Source of the DNA: Actinernus sp. WN-2022
Taxonomy: Eukaryota > Cnidaria > Anthozoa > Actiniaria > Actinernidae
Length of the DNA: 64,000 nt
Assembly: GCA_030867875.1 (NCBI GenBank)
Contig: JAOWCC010000245.1
Coordinates: 1 to 64,000, forward strand
Direction: 5' to 3'
Of the stretch, positions 14,956 to 30,008 are shown in pieces. The translations under genes were made by a program, and so were the position numbers. The notes under the pieces were generated by a model that was not told where the DNA came from, searched no databases, and worked only from the letters and a program-made list of their open reading frames with translations. Position 1 is the stretch's first letter. Every line of letters starts with the position of its first letter.

Positions 14956-17900
14956 TGTCTATCCTTCATAACATACCTGAATATCCGCTCTCCTTTCTCG
15001 ACACCTTCATAACACGACCTCAATATCTTCCTGTCTCCACACATCAGAAGCAGTGTCTATCTTGTTTAGATGAGTTACGTTGTCAGGTCCCAGGAACTCC
15101 ATGGCCAGTAGGTACATATCCTGTCGAGATATCGATATCGTTTAGAAGTTTATTCTGCATTTAAGGTACCGACCATTATGATAATTAGTAGACACCGGGT
15201 AGGCAAAAAATCTTGGATTTCTGACAAAAAACTAAAACCCACTCAATATGCTTCAAAATGATCTCAAACAATCTCCTTGGTAGCTTCAGAACATGAATGG
15301 ACTAAGTTGGAGAAAGAATTGAAGAAAAAAATGAACATCTTCAAAAATGGTCAAATCTGGATATTTTTTGCCAGACCGGGTAGGCCAAAAATCTCAGATT
15401 TCTGAAAAAAACTAAAAACCACTCAATATGCTTCAAAATGATCTCAAACAATCTCCTTGGTAGCTTCAGAACACGATTGGATTTAGTTGGAGAAAGAATT
15501 GAAGAAAAAAACGAACATCTTCAAAAATGGTCAAATCTGGATATTTTTTGCCAGACCGGGTAGGCCAAAAATCTCAGATTTCTGACAAAAACTAAAAACA
15601 ACTCAATATGCTTCAAAATTATCTCAAACAATATGCTGATAGTTTGCAGACATGAATGGATTAAGTTGGAGAAAGAATTGAAGAAAAAAATGAACATCTT
15701 CAAAAATGGTCAAATCTGGATATTTTTTGCCAGACCGGGTAGGCCAAAAATCTCAGATTTCTGACAAAAACTAAAAACAACTCAATATGCTTCAAAATTA
15801 TCTCAAACAATATGCTGATAGTTTGCAGACATGAATGGATTAAGTTGGAGAAAGAATTGAAGAAAAAAATGAACATCTTCAAAAATGGTCAAATCTGGAT
15901 ATTTTTTGCCAGACCGGGTAGGCCAAAAATCTCAGATTTCTGACAAAAACTAAAAACAACTCAATATGCTTCAAAATTATCTCAAACAATCTCCTTGGTA
16001 GCTTCAGAACACGAATGGATTAAGTTGGAGAAAGAATTGAAGAAAAAAATGAACATCTTCAAAAATGGTCAAATCTGGATATTTTTTGCCAGACCGGGTA
16101 GGCCAAAAATCTCAGATTTCTGACAAAAACTAAAAACAACTCAATATGCTTCAAAATTATCTCAAACAATATGCTGATAGTTTGCAGACATGAATGGATT
16201 AAGTTGGAGAAAGAATTGAAGAAAAAAATGAACATCTTCAAAAATGGTCGAATCTGGATATTTTTTGCCAGACCGGGTAGGCAAAAAATCTCAGATTTCT
16301 GAAAAAAACTAAAAACAACTCAATATGCTTCAAAATTATCTCAAACAATATGCTGATAGTTTGCAGACATGAATGGATTAAGTTGGAGAAAGAATTGAAG
16401 AAAAAAATCTACATCTTCAAAAATGGTAGGCGAAAAATCTCAGATTTCTGACAAAAAGTAAAAACAACTCAATATGCTTCAAAATTATCTCAAACAATCT
16501 CCTTGGTAGCTTCAGAACACGAATGGATTAAGTTGGAGAAAGAATTTAAGAAAAAAACGAACATCTTCAAAAATGGTCAAATCTGGATATTTTTTGCCAG
16601 ACCGGGTAGGCCAAAAATCTCAGATTTCTGACAAAAATTAAAAACAACTCAATATGCTTCAAAATTATCTCAAACAATATGCTGATAGTTTGCAGACATG
16701 AATGGATTAAGTTGGAAAAAGAATTGAAGAAAAAAATCTACATCTTCAAAAATGGTAGGCGAAAAATCTCAGATTTCTGACAAAAAGTAAAAACCACTCA
16801 ATATGCTTCAAAATGATCTCAAAAATCTCCTTGGTAGCTTCAGAACATGAATGGACTAAGTTGGAGTAAGAATTGAAGAAAAAAATCAACATCTTCAAAA
16901 ATGGTCAAATCTGGATTTTTTAGCCAGTGTCTATCCTTCATAACATACCTGAATATCCGCTCTCCTTTCTCGACACCTTCATAACACGACCTCAATATCT
17001 TCCTGTCTCCACACATCAGAAGCAGTGTCTATCTTGTTTAGATGAGTTACGTTGTCAGGTCCCAGGAACTCCATGGCCAGTAGGTACATATCCTGTCGAG
17101 ATATCGATATCGTTTAGAAGTTTATTCTGCATTTAAGGTACCGACCATTATGATAATTAGTAGACACCGGGTAGGCAAAAAATCTTGGATTTCTGACAAA
17201 AAACTAAAACCCACTCAATATGCTTCAAAATGATCTCAAACAATCTCCTTGGTAGCTTCAGAACATGAATGGACTAAGTTGGAGAAAGAATTGAAGAAAA
17301 AAATGAACATCTTCAAAAATGGTCAAATCTGGATATTTTTTGCCAGACCGGGTAGGCCAAAAATCTCAGATTTCTGAAAAAAACTAAAAACCACTCAATA
17401 TGCTACAAAATGATCTCAAACAATCTCCTTGGTAGCTTCAGAACACGATTGGATTAAGTTGGAGAAAGAATTGAAGAAAAAAATGAACATCTTCAAAAAT
17501 GGTCAAATCTGGATATTTTTTGCCAGACCGGGTAGGCCAAAAATCTCAGATTTCTGACAAAAACTAAAAACAACTCAATATGCTTCAAAATTATCTCAAA
17601 CAATATGCTGATAGTTTGCAGACATGAATGGATTAAGTTGGAGAAAGAATTGAAGAAAAAAATGAACATCTTCAAAAATGGTCAAATCTGGATATTTTTT
17701 GCCAGACCGGGTAGGCCAAAAATCTCAGATTTCTGACAAAAACTAAAAACAACTCAATATGCTTCAAAATTATCTCAAACAATATGCTGATAGTTTGCAG
17801 ACATGAATGGATTAAGTTGGAGAAAGAATTGAAGAAAAAAATGAACATCTTCAAAAATGGTCAAATCTGGATATTTTTTGCCAGACCGGGTAGGCCAAAA

Positions 17901-20900
17901 ATCTCAGATTTCTGACAAAAACTAAAAACAACTCAATATGCTTCAAAATTATCTCAAACAATCTCCTTGGTAGCTTCAGAACAAGAATGGATTAAGTTGG
18001 AGAAAGAATTGAAGAAAAAAATGAACATCTTCAAAAATGGTCAAATCTGGATATTTTTTGCCAGACCGGGTAGGCCAAAAATCTCAGATTTCTGACAAAA
18101 ACTAAAAACAACTCAATATGCTTCAAAATTATCTCAAACAATATGCTGATAGTTTGCAGACATGAATGGATTAAGTTGGAGAAAGAATTGAAGAAAAAAT
18201 CTACATCTTCAAAAATGGTAGGCGAAAAATCTCAGATTTCTGACAAAAAGTAAAAACCACTCAATATGCTTCAAAATGATCTCAAAAATCTCCTTGGTAG
18301 CTTCAGAACATGAATGGACTAAGTTGGAGTAAGAATTGAAGAAAAAAATCAACATCTTCAAAAATGGTCAAATCTGGATTTTTTAGCCAGTGTCTATCCT
18401 TCATAACATACCTGAATATCCGCTCTCCTTTCTCGACACCTTCATAACACGACCTCAATATCTTCCTGTCTCCACACATCAGAAGCAGTGTCTATCTTGT
18501 TTAGATGAGTTACGTTGTCAGGTCCCAGGAACTCCATGGCCAGTAGGTACATATCCTGTCGAGATATCGATATCGTTTAGAAGTTTATTCTGCATTTAAG
18601 GTACCGACCATTATGATAATTAGTAGACACCGGGTAGGCAAAAAATCTTGGATTTCTGACAAAAAACTAAAACCCACTCAATATGCTTCAAAATGATCTC
18701 AAACAATCTCCTTGGTAGCTTCAGAACATGAATGGACTAAGTTGGAGAAAGAATTGAAGAAAAAAATGAACATCTTCAAAAATGGTCAAATCTGGATTTT
18801 TTAGCCAGTGTCTATCCTTCATAACATACCTGAATATCCGCTCTCCTTTCTCGACACCTTCATAACACGACCTCAATATCTTCCTGTCTCCACACATCAG
18901 AAGCAGTGTCTATCTTGTTTAGATGAGTTACGTTGTCAGGTCCCAGGAACTCCATGGCCAGTAGGTACATATCCTGTCGAGATATCGATATCGTTTAGAA
19001 GTTTATTCTGCATTTAAGGTACCGACCATTATGATAATTAGTAGACACCGGGTAGGCAAAAAATCTTGGATTTCTGACAAAAAACTAAAACCCACTCAAT
19101 ATGCTTCAAAATGATCTCAAACAATCTCCTTGGTAGCTTCAGAACATGAATGGACTAAGTTGGAGAAAGAATTGAAGAAAAAAATGAACATCTTCAAAAT
19201 GGTCAAATCTGGATATTTTTTGCCAGACCGGGTAGGCCAAAAATCTCAGATTTCTGAAAAAAACTAAAAACCACTCAATATGCTACAAAATGATCTCAAA
19301 CAATCTCCTTGGTAGCTTCAGAACACGATTGGATTAAGTTGGAGAAAGAATTGAAGAAAAAAATGAACATCTTCAAAAATGGTCAAATCTGGATATTTTT
19401 TGCCAGACCGGGTAGGCCAAAAATCTCAGATTTCTGACAAAAACTAAAAACAACTCAATATGCTTCAAAATTATCTCAAACAATATGCTGATAGTTTGCA
19501 GACATGAATGGATTAAGTTGGAGAAAGAATTGAAGAAAAAAATGAACATCTTCAAAAATGGTCAAATCTGGATATTTTTTGCCAGACCGGGTAGGCCAAA
19601 AATCTCAGATTTCTGACAAAAACTAAAAACAACTCAATATGCTTCAAAATTATCTCAAACAATATGCTGATAGTTTGCAGACATGAATGGATTAAGTTGG
19701 AGAAAGAATTGAAGAAAAAAATGAACATCTTCAAAAATGGTCAAATCTGGATATTTTTTGCCAGACCGGGTAGGCCAAAAATCTCAGATTTCTGACAAAA
19801 ACTAAAAACAACTCAATATGCTTCAAAATTATCTCAAACAATATGCTGATAGTTTGCAGACATGAATGGATTAAGTTGGAGAAAGAATTGAAGAAAAAAT
19901 CTACATCTTCAAAAATGGTAGGCGAAAAATCTCAGATTTCTGACAAAAAGTAAAAACCACTCAATATGCTTCAAAATGATCTCAAAAATCTCCTTGGTAG
20001 CTTCAGAACATGAATGGACTAAGTTGGAGTAAGAATTGAAGAAAAAAATCAACATCTTCAAAAATGGTCAAATCTGGATTTTTTAGCCAGTGTCTATCCT
20101 TCATAACATACCTGAATATCCGCTCTCCTTTCTCGACACCTTCATAACACGACCTCAATATCTTCCTGTCTCCACACATCAGAAGCAGTGTCTATCTTGT
20201 TTAGATGAGTTACGTTGTCAGGTCCCAGGAACTCCATGGCCAGTAGGTACATATCCTGTCGAGATATCGATATCGTTTAGAAGTTTATTCTGCATTTAAG
20301 GTACCGACCATTATGATAATTAGTAGACACCGGGTAGGCAAAAAATCTTGGATTTCTGACAAAAAACTAAAACCCACTCAATATGCTTCAAAATGATCTC
20401 AAACAATCTCCTTGGTAGCTTCAGAACATGAATGGACTAAGTTGGAGAAAGAATTGAAGAAAAAAATGAACATCTTCAAAAATGGTCAAATCTGGATATT
20501 TTTTGCCAGACCGGGTAGGCCAAAAATCTCAGATTTCTGAAAAAAACTAAAAACCACTCAATATGCTTCAAAATGATCTCAAACAATCTCCTTGGTAGCT
20601 TCAGAACACGATTGGATTTAGTTGGAGAAAGAATTGAAGAAAAAAACGAACATCTTCAAAAATGGTCAAATCTGGATATTTTTTGCCAGACCGGGTAGGC
20701 CAAAAATCTCAGATTTCTGACAAAAACTAAAAACAACTCAATATGCTTCAAAATTATCTCAAACAATATGCTGATAGTTTGCAGACATGAATGGATTAAG
20801 TTGGAGAAAGAATTGAAGAAAAAAATGAACATCTTCAAAAATGGTCAAATCTGGATATTTTTTGCCAGACCGGGTAGGCCAAAAATCTCAGATTTCTGAC

Positions 20901-23900
20901 AAAAACTAAAAACAACTCAATATGCTTCAAAATTATCTCAAACAATATGCTGATAGTTTGCAGACATGAATGGATTAAGTTGGAGAAAGAATTGAAGAAA
21001 AAAATGAACATCTTCAAAAATGGTCAAATCTGGATATTTTTTGCCAGACCGGGTAGGCCAAAAATCTCAGATTTCTGACAAAAACTAAAAACAACTCAAT
21101 ATGCTTCAAAATTATCTCAAACAATCTCCTTGGTAGCTTCAGAACACGAATGGATTAAGTTGGAGAAAGAATTGAAGAAAAAAATGAACATCTTCAAAAA
21201 TGGTCAAATCTGGATATTTTTTGCCAGACCGGGTAGGCCAAAAATCTCAGATTTCTGACAAAAACTAAAAACAACTCAATATGCTTCAAAATTATCTCAA
21301 ACAATATGCTGATAGTTTGCAGACATGAATGGATTAAGTTGGAGAAAGAATTGAAGAAAAAAATGAACATCTTCAAAAATGGTCGAATCTGGATATTTTT
21401 TGCCAGACCGGGTAGGCGAAAAATCTCAGATTTCTGAAAAAAACTAAAAACAACTCAATATGCTTCAAAATTATCTCAAACAATATGCTGATAGTTTGCA
21501 GACATGAATGGATTAAGTTGGAGAAAGAATTGAAGAAAAAAATCTACATCTTCAAAAATGGTAGGCGAAAAATCTCAGATTTCTGACAAAAAGTAAAAAC
21601 CACTCAATATGCTTCAAAATTATCTCAAACAATATGCTGATAGTTTGCAGACATGAATGGACTAAGTTGGAAAAAGAATTGAAGAAAAAAATGAACATCT
21701 TCAAAAATGGTCGAATCTGGATATTTTTTGCCAGACCGGGTAGGCCAAAAATCTCAGATTTCTGACAAAAACTAAAAACAACTCAATATGCTTCAAAATT
21801 ATCTCAAACAATCTCCTTGGTAGCTTCAGAACACGAATGGATTAAGTTGGAGAAAGAATTTAAGAAAAAAACGAACATCTTCAAAAATGGTCAAATCTGG
21901 ATATTTTTTGCCAGACCGGGTAGGCCAAAAATCTCAGATTTCTGACAAAAATTAAAAACAACTCAATATGCTCCAAAATTATCTCAAACAATATGCTGAT
22001 AGTTTGCAGACATGAATGGATTAAGTTGGAGAAAGAATTGAAGAAAAAAATCTACATCTTCAAAAATGGTAGGCGAAAAATCTCAGATTTCTGACAAAAA
22101 GTAAAAACCACTCAATATGCTTCAAAATGATCTCAAAAATCTCCTTGGTAGCTTCAGAACATGAATGGACTAAGTTGGAGTAAGAATTGAAGAAAAAAAT
22201 CAACATCTTCAAAAATGGTCAAATCTGGATTTTTTAGCCAGTGTCTATCCTTCATAACATACCTGAATATCCGCTCTCCTTTCTCGACACCTTCATAACA
22301 CGACCTCAATATCTTCCTGTCTCCACACATCAGAAGCAGTGTCTATCTTGTTTAGATGAGTTACGTTGTCAGGTCCCAGGAACTCCATGGCCAGTAGGTA
22401 CATATCCTGTCGAGATATCGATATCGTTTAGAAGTTTATTCTGCATTTAAGGTACCGACCATTATGATAATTAGTAGACACCGGGTAGGCAAAAAATCTT
22501 GGATTTCTGACAAAAAACTAAAACCCACTCAATATGCTTCAAAATGATCTCAAACAATCTCCTTGGTAGCTTCAGAACATGAATGGACTAAGTTGGAGAA
22601 AGAATTGAAGAAAAAAATGAACATCTTCAAAAATGGTCAAATCTGGATATTTTTTGCCAGACCGGGTAGGCCAAAAATCTCAGATTTCTGAAAAAAACTA
22701 AAAACCACTCAATATGCTTCAAAATGATCTCAAACAATCTCCTTGGTAGCTTCAGAACACGATTGGATTTAGTTGGAGAAAGAATTGAAGAAAAAAACGA
22801 ACATCTTCAAAAATGGTCAAATCTGGATATTTTTTGCCAGACCGGGTAGGCCAAAAATCTCAGATTTCTGACAAAAACTAAAAACAACTCAATATGCTTC
22901 AAAATTATCTCAAACAATATGCTGATAGTTTGCAGACATGAATGGATTAAGTTGGAGAAAGAATTGAAGAAAAAAATGAACATCTTCAAAAATGGTCAAA
23001 TCTGGATATTTTTTGCCAGACCGGGTAGGCCAAAAATCTCAGATTTCTGACAAAAACTAAAAACAACTCAATATGCTTCAAAATTATCTCAAACAATATG
23101 CTGATAGTTTGCAGACATGAATGGATTAAGTTGGAGAAAGAATTGAAGAAAAAAATGAACATCTTCAAAAATGGTCAAATCTGGATATTTTTTGCCAGAC
23201 CGGGTAGGCCAAAAATCTCAGATTTCTGACAAAAACTAAAAACAACTCAATATGCTTCAAAATTATCTCAAACAATCTCCTTGGTAGCTTCAGAACACGA
23301 ATGGATTAAGTTGGAGAAAGAATTGAAGAAAAAAATGAACATCTTCAAAAATGGTCAAATCTGGATATTTTTTGCCAGACCGGGTAGGCCAAAAATCTCA
23401 GATTTCTGACAAAAACTAAAAACAACTCAATATGCTTCAAAATTATCTCAAACAATATGCTGATAGTTTGCAGACATGAATGGATTAAGTTGGAGAAAGA
23501 ATTGAAGAAAAAAATGAACATCTTCAAAAATGGTCGAATCTGGATATTTTTTGCCAGACCGGGTAGGCAAAAAATCTCAGATTTCTGAAAAAAACTAAAA
23601 ACAACTCAATATGCTTCAAAATTATCTCAAACAATATGCTGATAGTTTGCAGACATGAATGGATTAAGTTGGAGAAAGAATTGAAGAAAAAAATCTACAT
23701 CTTCAAAAATGGTAGGCGAAAAATCTCAGATTTCTGACAAAAAGTAAAAACAACTCAATATGCTTCAAAATTATCTCAAACAATCTCCTTGGTAGCTTCA
23801 GAACACGAATGGATTAAGTTGGAGAAAGAATTTAAGAAAAAAACGAACATCTTCAAAAATGGTCAAATCTGGATATTTTTTGCCAGACCGGGTAGGCCAA

Positions 23901-26900
23901 AAATCTCAGATTTCTGACAAAAATTAAAAACAACTCAATATGCTTCAAAATTATCTCAAACAATATGCTGATAGTTTGCAGACATGAATGGATTAAGTTG
24001 GAAAAAGAATTGAAGAAAAAAATCTACATCTTCAAAAATGGTAGGCGAAAAATCTCAGATTTCTGACAAAAAGTAAAAACCACTCAATATGCTTCAAAAT
24101 GATCTCAAAAATCTCCTTGGTAGCTTCAGAACATGAATGGACTAAGTTGGAGTAAGAATTGAAGAAAAAAATCAACATCTTCAAAAATGGTCAAATCTGG
24201 ATTTTTTAGCCAGTGTCTATCCTTCATAACATACCTGAATATCCGCTCTCCTTTCTCGACACCTTCATAACACGACCTCAATATCTTCCTGTCTCCACAC
24301 ATCAGAAGCAGTGTCTATCTTGTTTAGATGAGTTACGTTGTCAGGTCCCAGGAACTCCATGGCCAGTAGGTACATATCCTGTCGAGATATCGATATCGTT
24401 TAGAAGTTTATTCTGCATTTAAGGTACCGACCATTATGATAATTAGTAGACACCGGGTAGGCAAAAAATCTTGGATTTCTGACAAAAAACTAAAACCCAC
24501 TCAATATGCTTCAAAATGATCTCAAACAATCTCCTTGGTAGCTTCAGAACATGAATGGACTAAGTTGGAGAAAGAATTGAAGAAAAAAATGAACATCTTC
24601 AAAAATGGTCAAATCTGGATATTTTTTGCCAGACCGGGTAGGCCAAAAATCTCAGATTTCTGAAAAAAACTAAAAACCACTCAATATGCTACAAAATGAT
24701 CTCAAACAATCTCCTTGGTAGCTTCAGAACACGATTGGATTAAGTTGGAGAAAGAATTGAAGAAAAAAATGAACATCTTCAAAAATGGTCAAATCTGGAT
24801 ATTTTTTGCCAGACCGGGTAGGCCAAAAATCTCAGATTTCTGACAAAAACTAAAAACAACTCAATATGCTTCAAAATTATCTCAAACAATATGCTGATAG
24901 TTTGCAGACATGAATGGATTAAGTTGGAGAAAGAATTGAAGAAAAAAATGAACATCTTCAAAAATGGTCAAATCTGGATATTTTTTGCCAGACCGGGTAG
25001 GCCAAAAATCTCAGATTTCTGACAAAAACTAAAAACAACTCAATATGCTTCAAAATTATCTCAAACAATATGCTGATAGTTTGCAGACATGAATGGATTA
25101 AGTTGGAGAAAGAATTGAAGAAAAAAATGAACATCTTCAAAAATGGTCAAATCTGGATATTTTTTGCCAGACCGGGTAGGCCAAAAATCTCAGATTTCTG
25201 ACAAAAACTAAAAACAACTCAATATGCTTCAAAATTATCTCAAACAATCTCCTTGGTAGCTTCAGAACAAGAATGGATTAAGTTGGAGAAAGAATTGAAG
25301 AAAAAAATGAACATCTTCAAAAATGGTCAAATCTGGATATTTTTTGCCAGACCGGGTAGGCCAAAAATCTCAGATTTCTGACAAAAACTAAAAACAACTC
25401 AATATGCTTCAAAATTATCTCAAACAATATGCTGATAGTTTGCAGACATGAATGGATTAAGTTGGAGAAAGAATTGAAGAAAAAATCTACATCTTCAAAA
25501 ATGGTAGGCGAAAAATCTCAGATTTCTGACAAAAAGTAAAAACCACTCAATATGCTTCAAAATGATCTCAAAAATCTCCTTGGTAGCTTCAGAACATGAA
25601 TGGACTAAGTTGGAGTAAGAATTGAAGAAAAAAATCAACATCTTCAAAAATGGTCAAATCTGGATTTTTTAGCCAGTGTCTATCCTTCATAACATACCTG
25701 AATATCCGCTCTCCTTTCTCGACACCTTCATAACACGACCTCAATATCTTCCTGTCTCCACACATCAGAAGCAGTGTCTATCTTGTTTAGATGAGTTACG
25801 TTGTCAGGTCCCAGGAACTCCATGGCCAGTAGGTACATATCCTGTCGAGATATCGATATCGTTTAGAAGTTTATTCTGCATTTAAGGTACCGACCATTAT
25901 GATAATTAGTAGACACCGGGTAGGCAAAAAATCTTGGATTTCTGACAAAAAACTAAAACCCACTCAATATGCTTCAAAATGATCTCAAACAATCTCCTTG
26001 GTAGCTTCAGAACATGAATGGACTAAGTTGGAGAAAGAATTGAAGAAAAAAATGAACATCTTCAAAAATGGTCAAATCTGGATTTTTTAGCCAGTGTCTA
26101 TCCTTCATAACATACCTGAATATCCGCTCTCCTTTCTCGACACCTTCATAACACGACCTCAATATCTTCCTGTCTCCACACATCAGAAGCAGTGTCTATC
26201 TTGTTTAGATGAGTTACGTTGTCAGGTCCCAGGAACTCCATGGCCAGTAGGTACATATCCTGTCGAGATATCGATATCGTTTAGAAGTTTATTCTGCATT
26301 TAAGGTACCGACCATTATGATAATTAGTAGACACCGGGTAGGCAAAAAATCTTGGATTTCTGACAAAAAACTAAAACCCACTCAATATGCTTCAAAATGA
26401 TCTCAAACAATCTCCTTGGTAGCTTCAGAACATGAATGGACTAAGTTGGAGAAAGAATTGAAGAAAAAAATGAACATCTTCAAAATGGTCAAATCTGGAT
26501 ATTTTTTGCCAGACCGGGTAGGCCAAAAATCTCAGATTTCTGAAAAAAACTAAAAACCACTCAATATGCTACAAAATGATCTCAAACAATCTCCTTGGTA
26601 GCTTCAGAACACGATTGGATTAAGTTGGAGAAAGAATTGAAGAAAAAAATGAACATCTTCAAAAATGGTCAAATCTGGATATTTTTTGCCAGACCGGGTA
26701 GGCCAAAAATCTCAGATTTCTGACAAAAACTAAAAACAACTCAATATGCTTCAAAATTATCTCAAACAATATGCTGATAGTTTGCAGACATGAATGGATT
26801 AAGTTGGAGAAAGAATTGAAGAAAAAAATGAACATCTTCAAAAATGGTCAAATCTGGATATTTTTTGCCAGACCGGGTAGGCCAAAAATCTCAGATTTCT

Positions 26901-29527
26901 GACAAAAACTAAAAACAACTCAATATGCTTCAAAATTATCTCAAACAATATGCTGATAGTTTGCAGACATGAATGGATTAAGTTGGAGAAAGAATTGAAG
27001 AAAAAAATGAACATCTTCAAAAATGGTCAAATCTGGATATTTTTTGCCAGACCGGGTAGGCCAAAAATCTCAGATTTCTGACAAAAACTAAAAACAACTC
27101 AATATGCTTCAAAATTATCTCAAACAATATGCTGATAGTTTGCAGACATGAATGGATTAAGTTGGAGAAAGAATTGAAGAAAAAATCTACATCTTCAAAA
27201 ATGGTAGGCGAAAAATCTCAGATTTCTGACAAAAAGTAAAAACCACTCAATATGCTTCAAAATGATCTCAAAAATCTCCTTGGTAGCTTCAGAACATGAA
27301 TGGACTAAGTTGGAGTAAGAATTGAAGAAAAAAATCAACATCTTCAAAAATGGTCAAATCTGGATTTTTTAGCCAGTGTCTATCCTTCATAACATACCTG
27401 AATATCCGCTCTCCTTTCTCGACACCTTCATAACACGACCTCAATATCTTCCTGTCTCCACACATCAGAAGCAGTGTCTATCTTGTTTAGATGAGTTACG
27501 TTGTCAGGTCCCAGGAACTCCATGGCCAGTAGGTACATATCCTGTCGAGATATCGATATCGTTTAGAAGTTTATTCTGCATTTAAGGTACCGACCATTAT
27601 GATAATTAGTAGACACCGGGTAGGCAAAAAATCTTGGATTTCTGACAAAAAACTAAAACCCACTCAATATGCTTCAAAATGATCTCAAACAATCTCCTTG
27701 GTAGCTTCAGAACATGAATGGACTAAGTTGGAGAAAGAATTGAAGAAAAAAATGAACATCTTCAAAAATGGTCAAATCTGGATATTTTTTGCCAGACCGG
27801 GTAGGCCAAAAATCTCAGATTTCTGAAAAAAACTAAAAACCACTCAATATGCTTCAAAATGATCTCAAACAATCTCCTTGGTAGCTTCAGAACACGATTG
27901 GATTTAGTTGGAGAAAGAATTGAAGAAAAAAACGAACATCTTCAAAAATGGTCAAATCTGGATATTTTTTGCCAGACCGGGTAGGCCAAAAATCTCAGAT
28001 TTCTGACAAAAACTAAAAACAACTCAATATGCTTCAAAATTATCTCAAACAATATGCTGATAGTTTGCAGACATGAATGGATTAAGTTGGAGAAAGAATT
28101 GAAGAAAAAAATGAACATCTTCAAAAATGGTCAAATCTGGATATTTTTTGCCAGACCGGGTAGGCCAAAAATCTCAGATTTCTGACAAAAACTAAAAACA
28201 ACTCAATATGCTTCAAAATTATCTCAAACAATATGCTGATAGTTTGCAGACATGAATGGATTAAGTTGGAGAAAGAATTGAAGAAAAAAATGAACATCTT
28301 CAAAAATGGTCAAATCTGGATATTTTTTGCCAGACCGGGTAGGCCAAAAATCTCAGATTTCTGACAAAAACTAAAAACAACTCAATATGCTTCAAAATTA
28401 TCTCAAACAATCTCCTTGGTAGCTTCAGAACACGAATGGATTAAGTTGGAGAAAGAATTGAAGAAAAAAATGAACATCTTCAAAAATGGTCAAATCTGGA
28501 TATTTTTTGCCAGACCGGGTAGGCCAAAAATCTCAGATTTCTGACAAAAACTAAAAACAACTCAATATGCTTCAAAATTATCTCAAACAATATGCTGATA
28601 GTTTGCAGACATGAATGGATTAAGTTGGAGAAAGAATTGAAGAAAAAAATGAACATCTTCAAAAATGGTCGAATCTGGATATTTTTTGCCAGACCGGGTA
28701 GGCGAAAAATCTCAGATTTCTGAAAAAAACTAAAAACAACTCAATATGCTTCAAAATTATCTCAAACAATATGCTGATAGTTTGCAGACATGAATGGATT
28801 AAGTTGGAGAAAGAATTGAAGAAAAAAATCTACATCTTCAAAAATGGTAGGCGAAAAATCTCAGATTTCTGACAAAAAGTAAAAACCACTCAATATGCTT
28901 CAAAATTATCTCAAACAATATGCTGATAGTTTGCAGACATGAATGGACTAAGTTGGAAAAAGAATTGAAGAAAAAAATGAACATCTTCAAAAATGGTCGA
29001 ATCTGGATATTTTTTGCCAGACCGGGTAGGCCAAAAATCTCAGATTTCTGACAAAAACTAAAAACAACTCAATATGCTTCAAAATTATCTCAAACAATCT
29101 CCTTGGTAGCTTCAGAACACGAATGGATTAAGTTGGAGAAAGAATTTAAGAAAAAAACGAACATCTTCAAAAATGGTCAAATCTGGATATTTTTTGCCAG
29201 ACCGGGTAGGCCAAAAATCTCAGATTTCTGACAAAAATTAAAAACAACTCAATATGCTCCAAAATTATCTCAAACAATATGCTGATAGTTTGCAGACATG
29301 AATGGATTAAGTTGGAGAAAGAATTGAAGAAAAAAATCTACATCTTCAAAAATGGTAGGCGAAAAATCTCAGATTTCTGACAAAAAGTAAAAACCACTCA
29401 ATATGCTTCAAAATGATCTCAAAAATCTCCTTGGTAGCTTCAGAACATGAATGGACTAAGTTGGAGTAAGAATTGAAGAAAAAAATCAACATCTTCAAAA
29501 ATGGTCAAATCTGGATTTTTTAGCCAG
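14956..29527. repeat. Two tandem 7286-bp higher-order units
   Basis: The cassette spacing 1972, 1463, 418, 1282, 2151 bp occurs twice in succession (starts 14956-22241 and 22242-29527). Rare variants repeat at exactly 7286 bp: a 'GCTCC' in place of 'GCTTC' at 21971 and 29257, and a one-base A deletion at 19195 and 26481. The second unit ends about 480 bp before the mobile element. Confidence 0.9.
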
Positions 29528-30003
29528 TGTCTATCCTTCATAACATACCTGAATATCCGCTCTCCTTTCTCGACACCTTCATAACACGACCTCAATATCT
29601 TCCTGTCTCCACACATCAGAAGCAGTGTCTATCTTGTTTAGATGAGTTACGTTGTCAGGTCCCAGGAACTCCATGGCCAGTAGGTACATATCCTGTCGAG
29701 ATATCGATATCGTTTAGAAGTTTATTCTGCATTTAAGGTACCGACCATTATGATAATTAGTAGACACCGGGTAGGCAAAAAATCTTGGATTTCTGACAAA
29801 AAACTAAAACCCACTCAATATGCTTCAAAATGATCTCAAACAATCTCCTTGGTAGCTTCAGAACATGAATGGACTAAGTTGGAGAAAGAATTGAAGAAAA
29901 AAATGAACATCTTCAAAAATGGTCAAATCTGGATATTTTTTGCCAGACCGGGTAGGCCAAAAATCTCAGATTTCTGAAAAAAACTAAAAACCACTCAATA
30001 TGC

Positions 30004-30008
30004 TTCAA
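30004..30008. other. Left target-site duplication (TTCAA)
   Basis: The satellite monomer normally reads 'GCTTCAAAATGATC'. Here it is interrupted after TTCAA by the element terminus AGTAGTATAG. The same 5 bp begin the right flank at 45931. A sixth base (A) matches only if the terminal A of the element is counted. Joining the flanks with one TTCAA removed restores an ordinary monomer. Polinton integrases usually make 6-bp duplications, so 5 or 6 fits. Confidence 0.85.

Larger units (their letters stand above)
1..30008. repeat. Left satellite array, ~179-bp monomer
   Basis: Continuous head-to-tail tandem repeat, AT-rich, running to the edge of the window. The monomer of about 179 bp contains a conserved 'CCAGACCGGGTAGGC' segment, a 'CTCAGATTTCTGA' dyad, 'CTCAATATGCTTCAAAA' and a purine-rich 'AAGTTGGAGAAAGAATTGAAG' stretch. 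One main form carries 'ATATGCTGATAGTTTGCAG', the other 'ATCTCCTTGGTAGCTTCAG'. A third form lacks about 30 bp (for example near 330 and 840). Short antisense frames of about 60 codons recur in each monomer but are by-products of the repeat. There is no other gene-like content apart from the 239-bp cassettes listed separately. The unit length and homogeneity are typical of centromeric or heterochromatic satellites, which is an inference; no chromosomal position is visible. Confidence 0.97.

Noticed and set aside
1..30008. CRISPR array
   Set aside because: The regular repeats are contiguous 179-bp monomers without unique spacers, and no cas genes are present.
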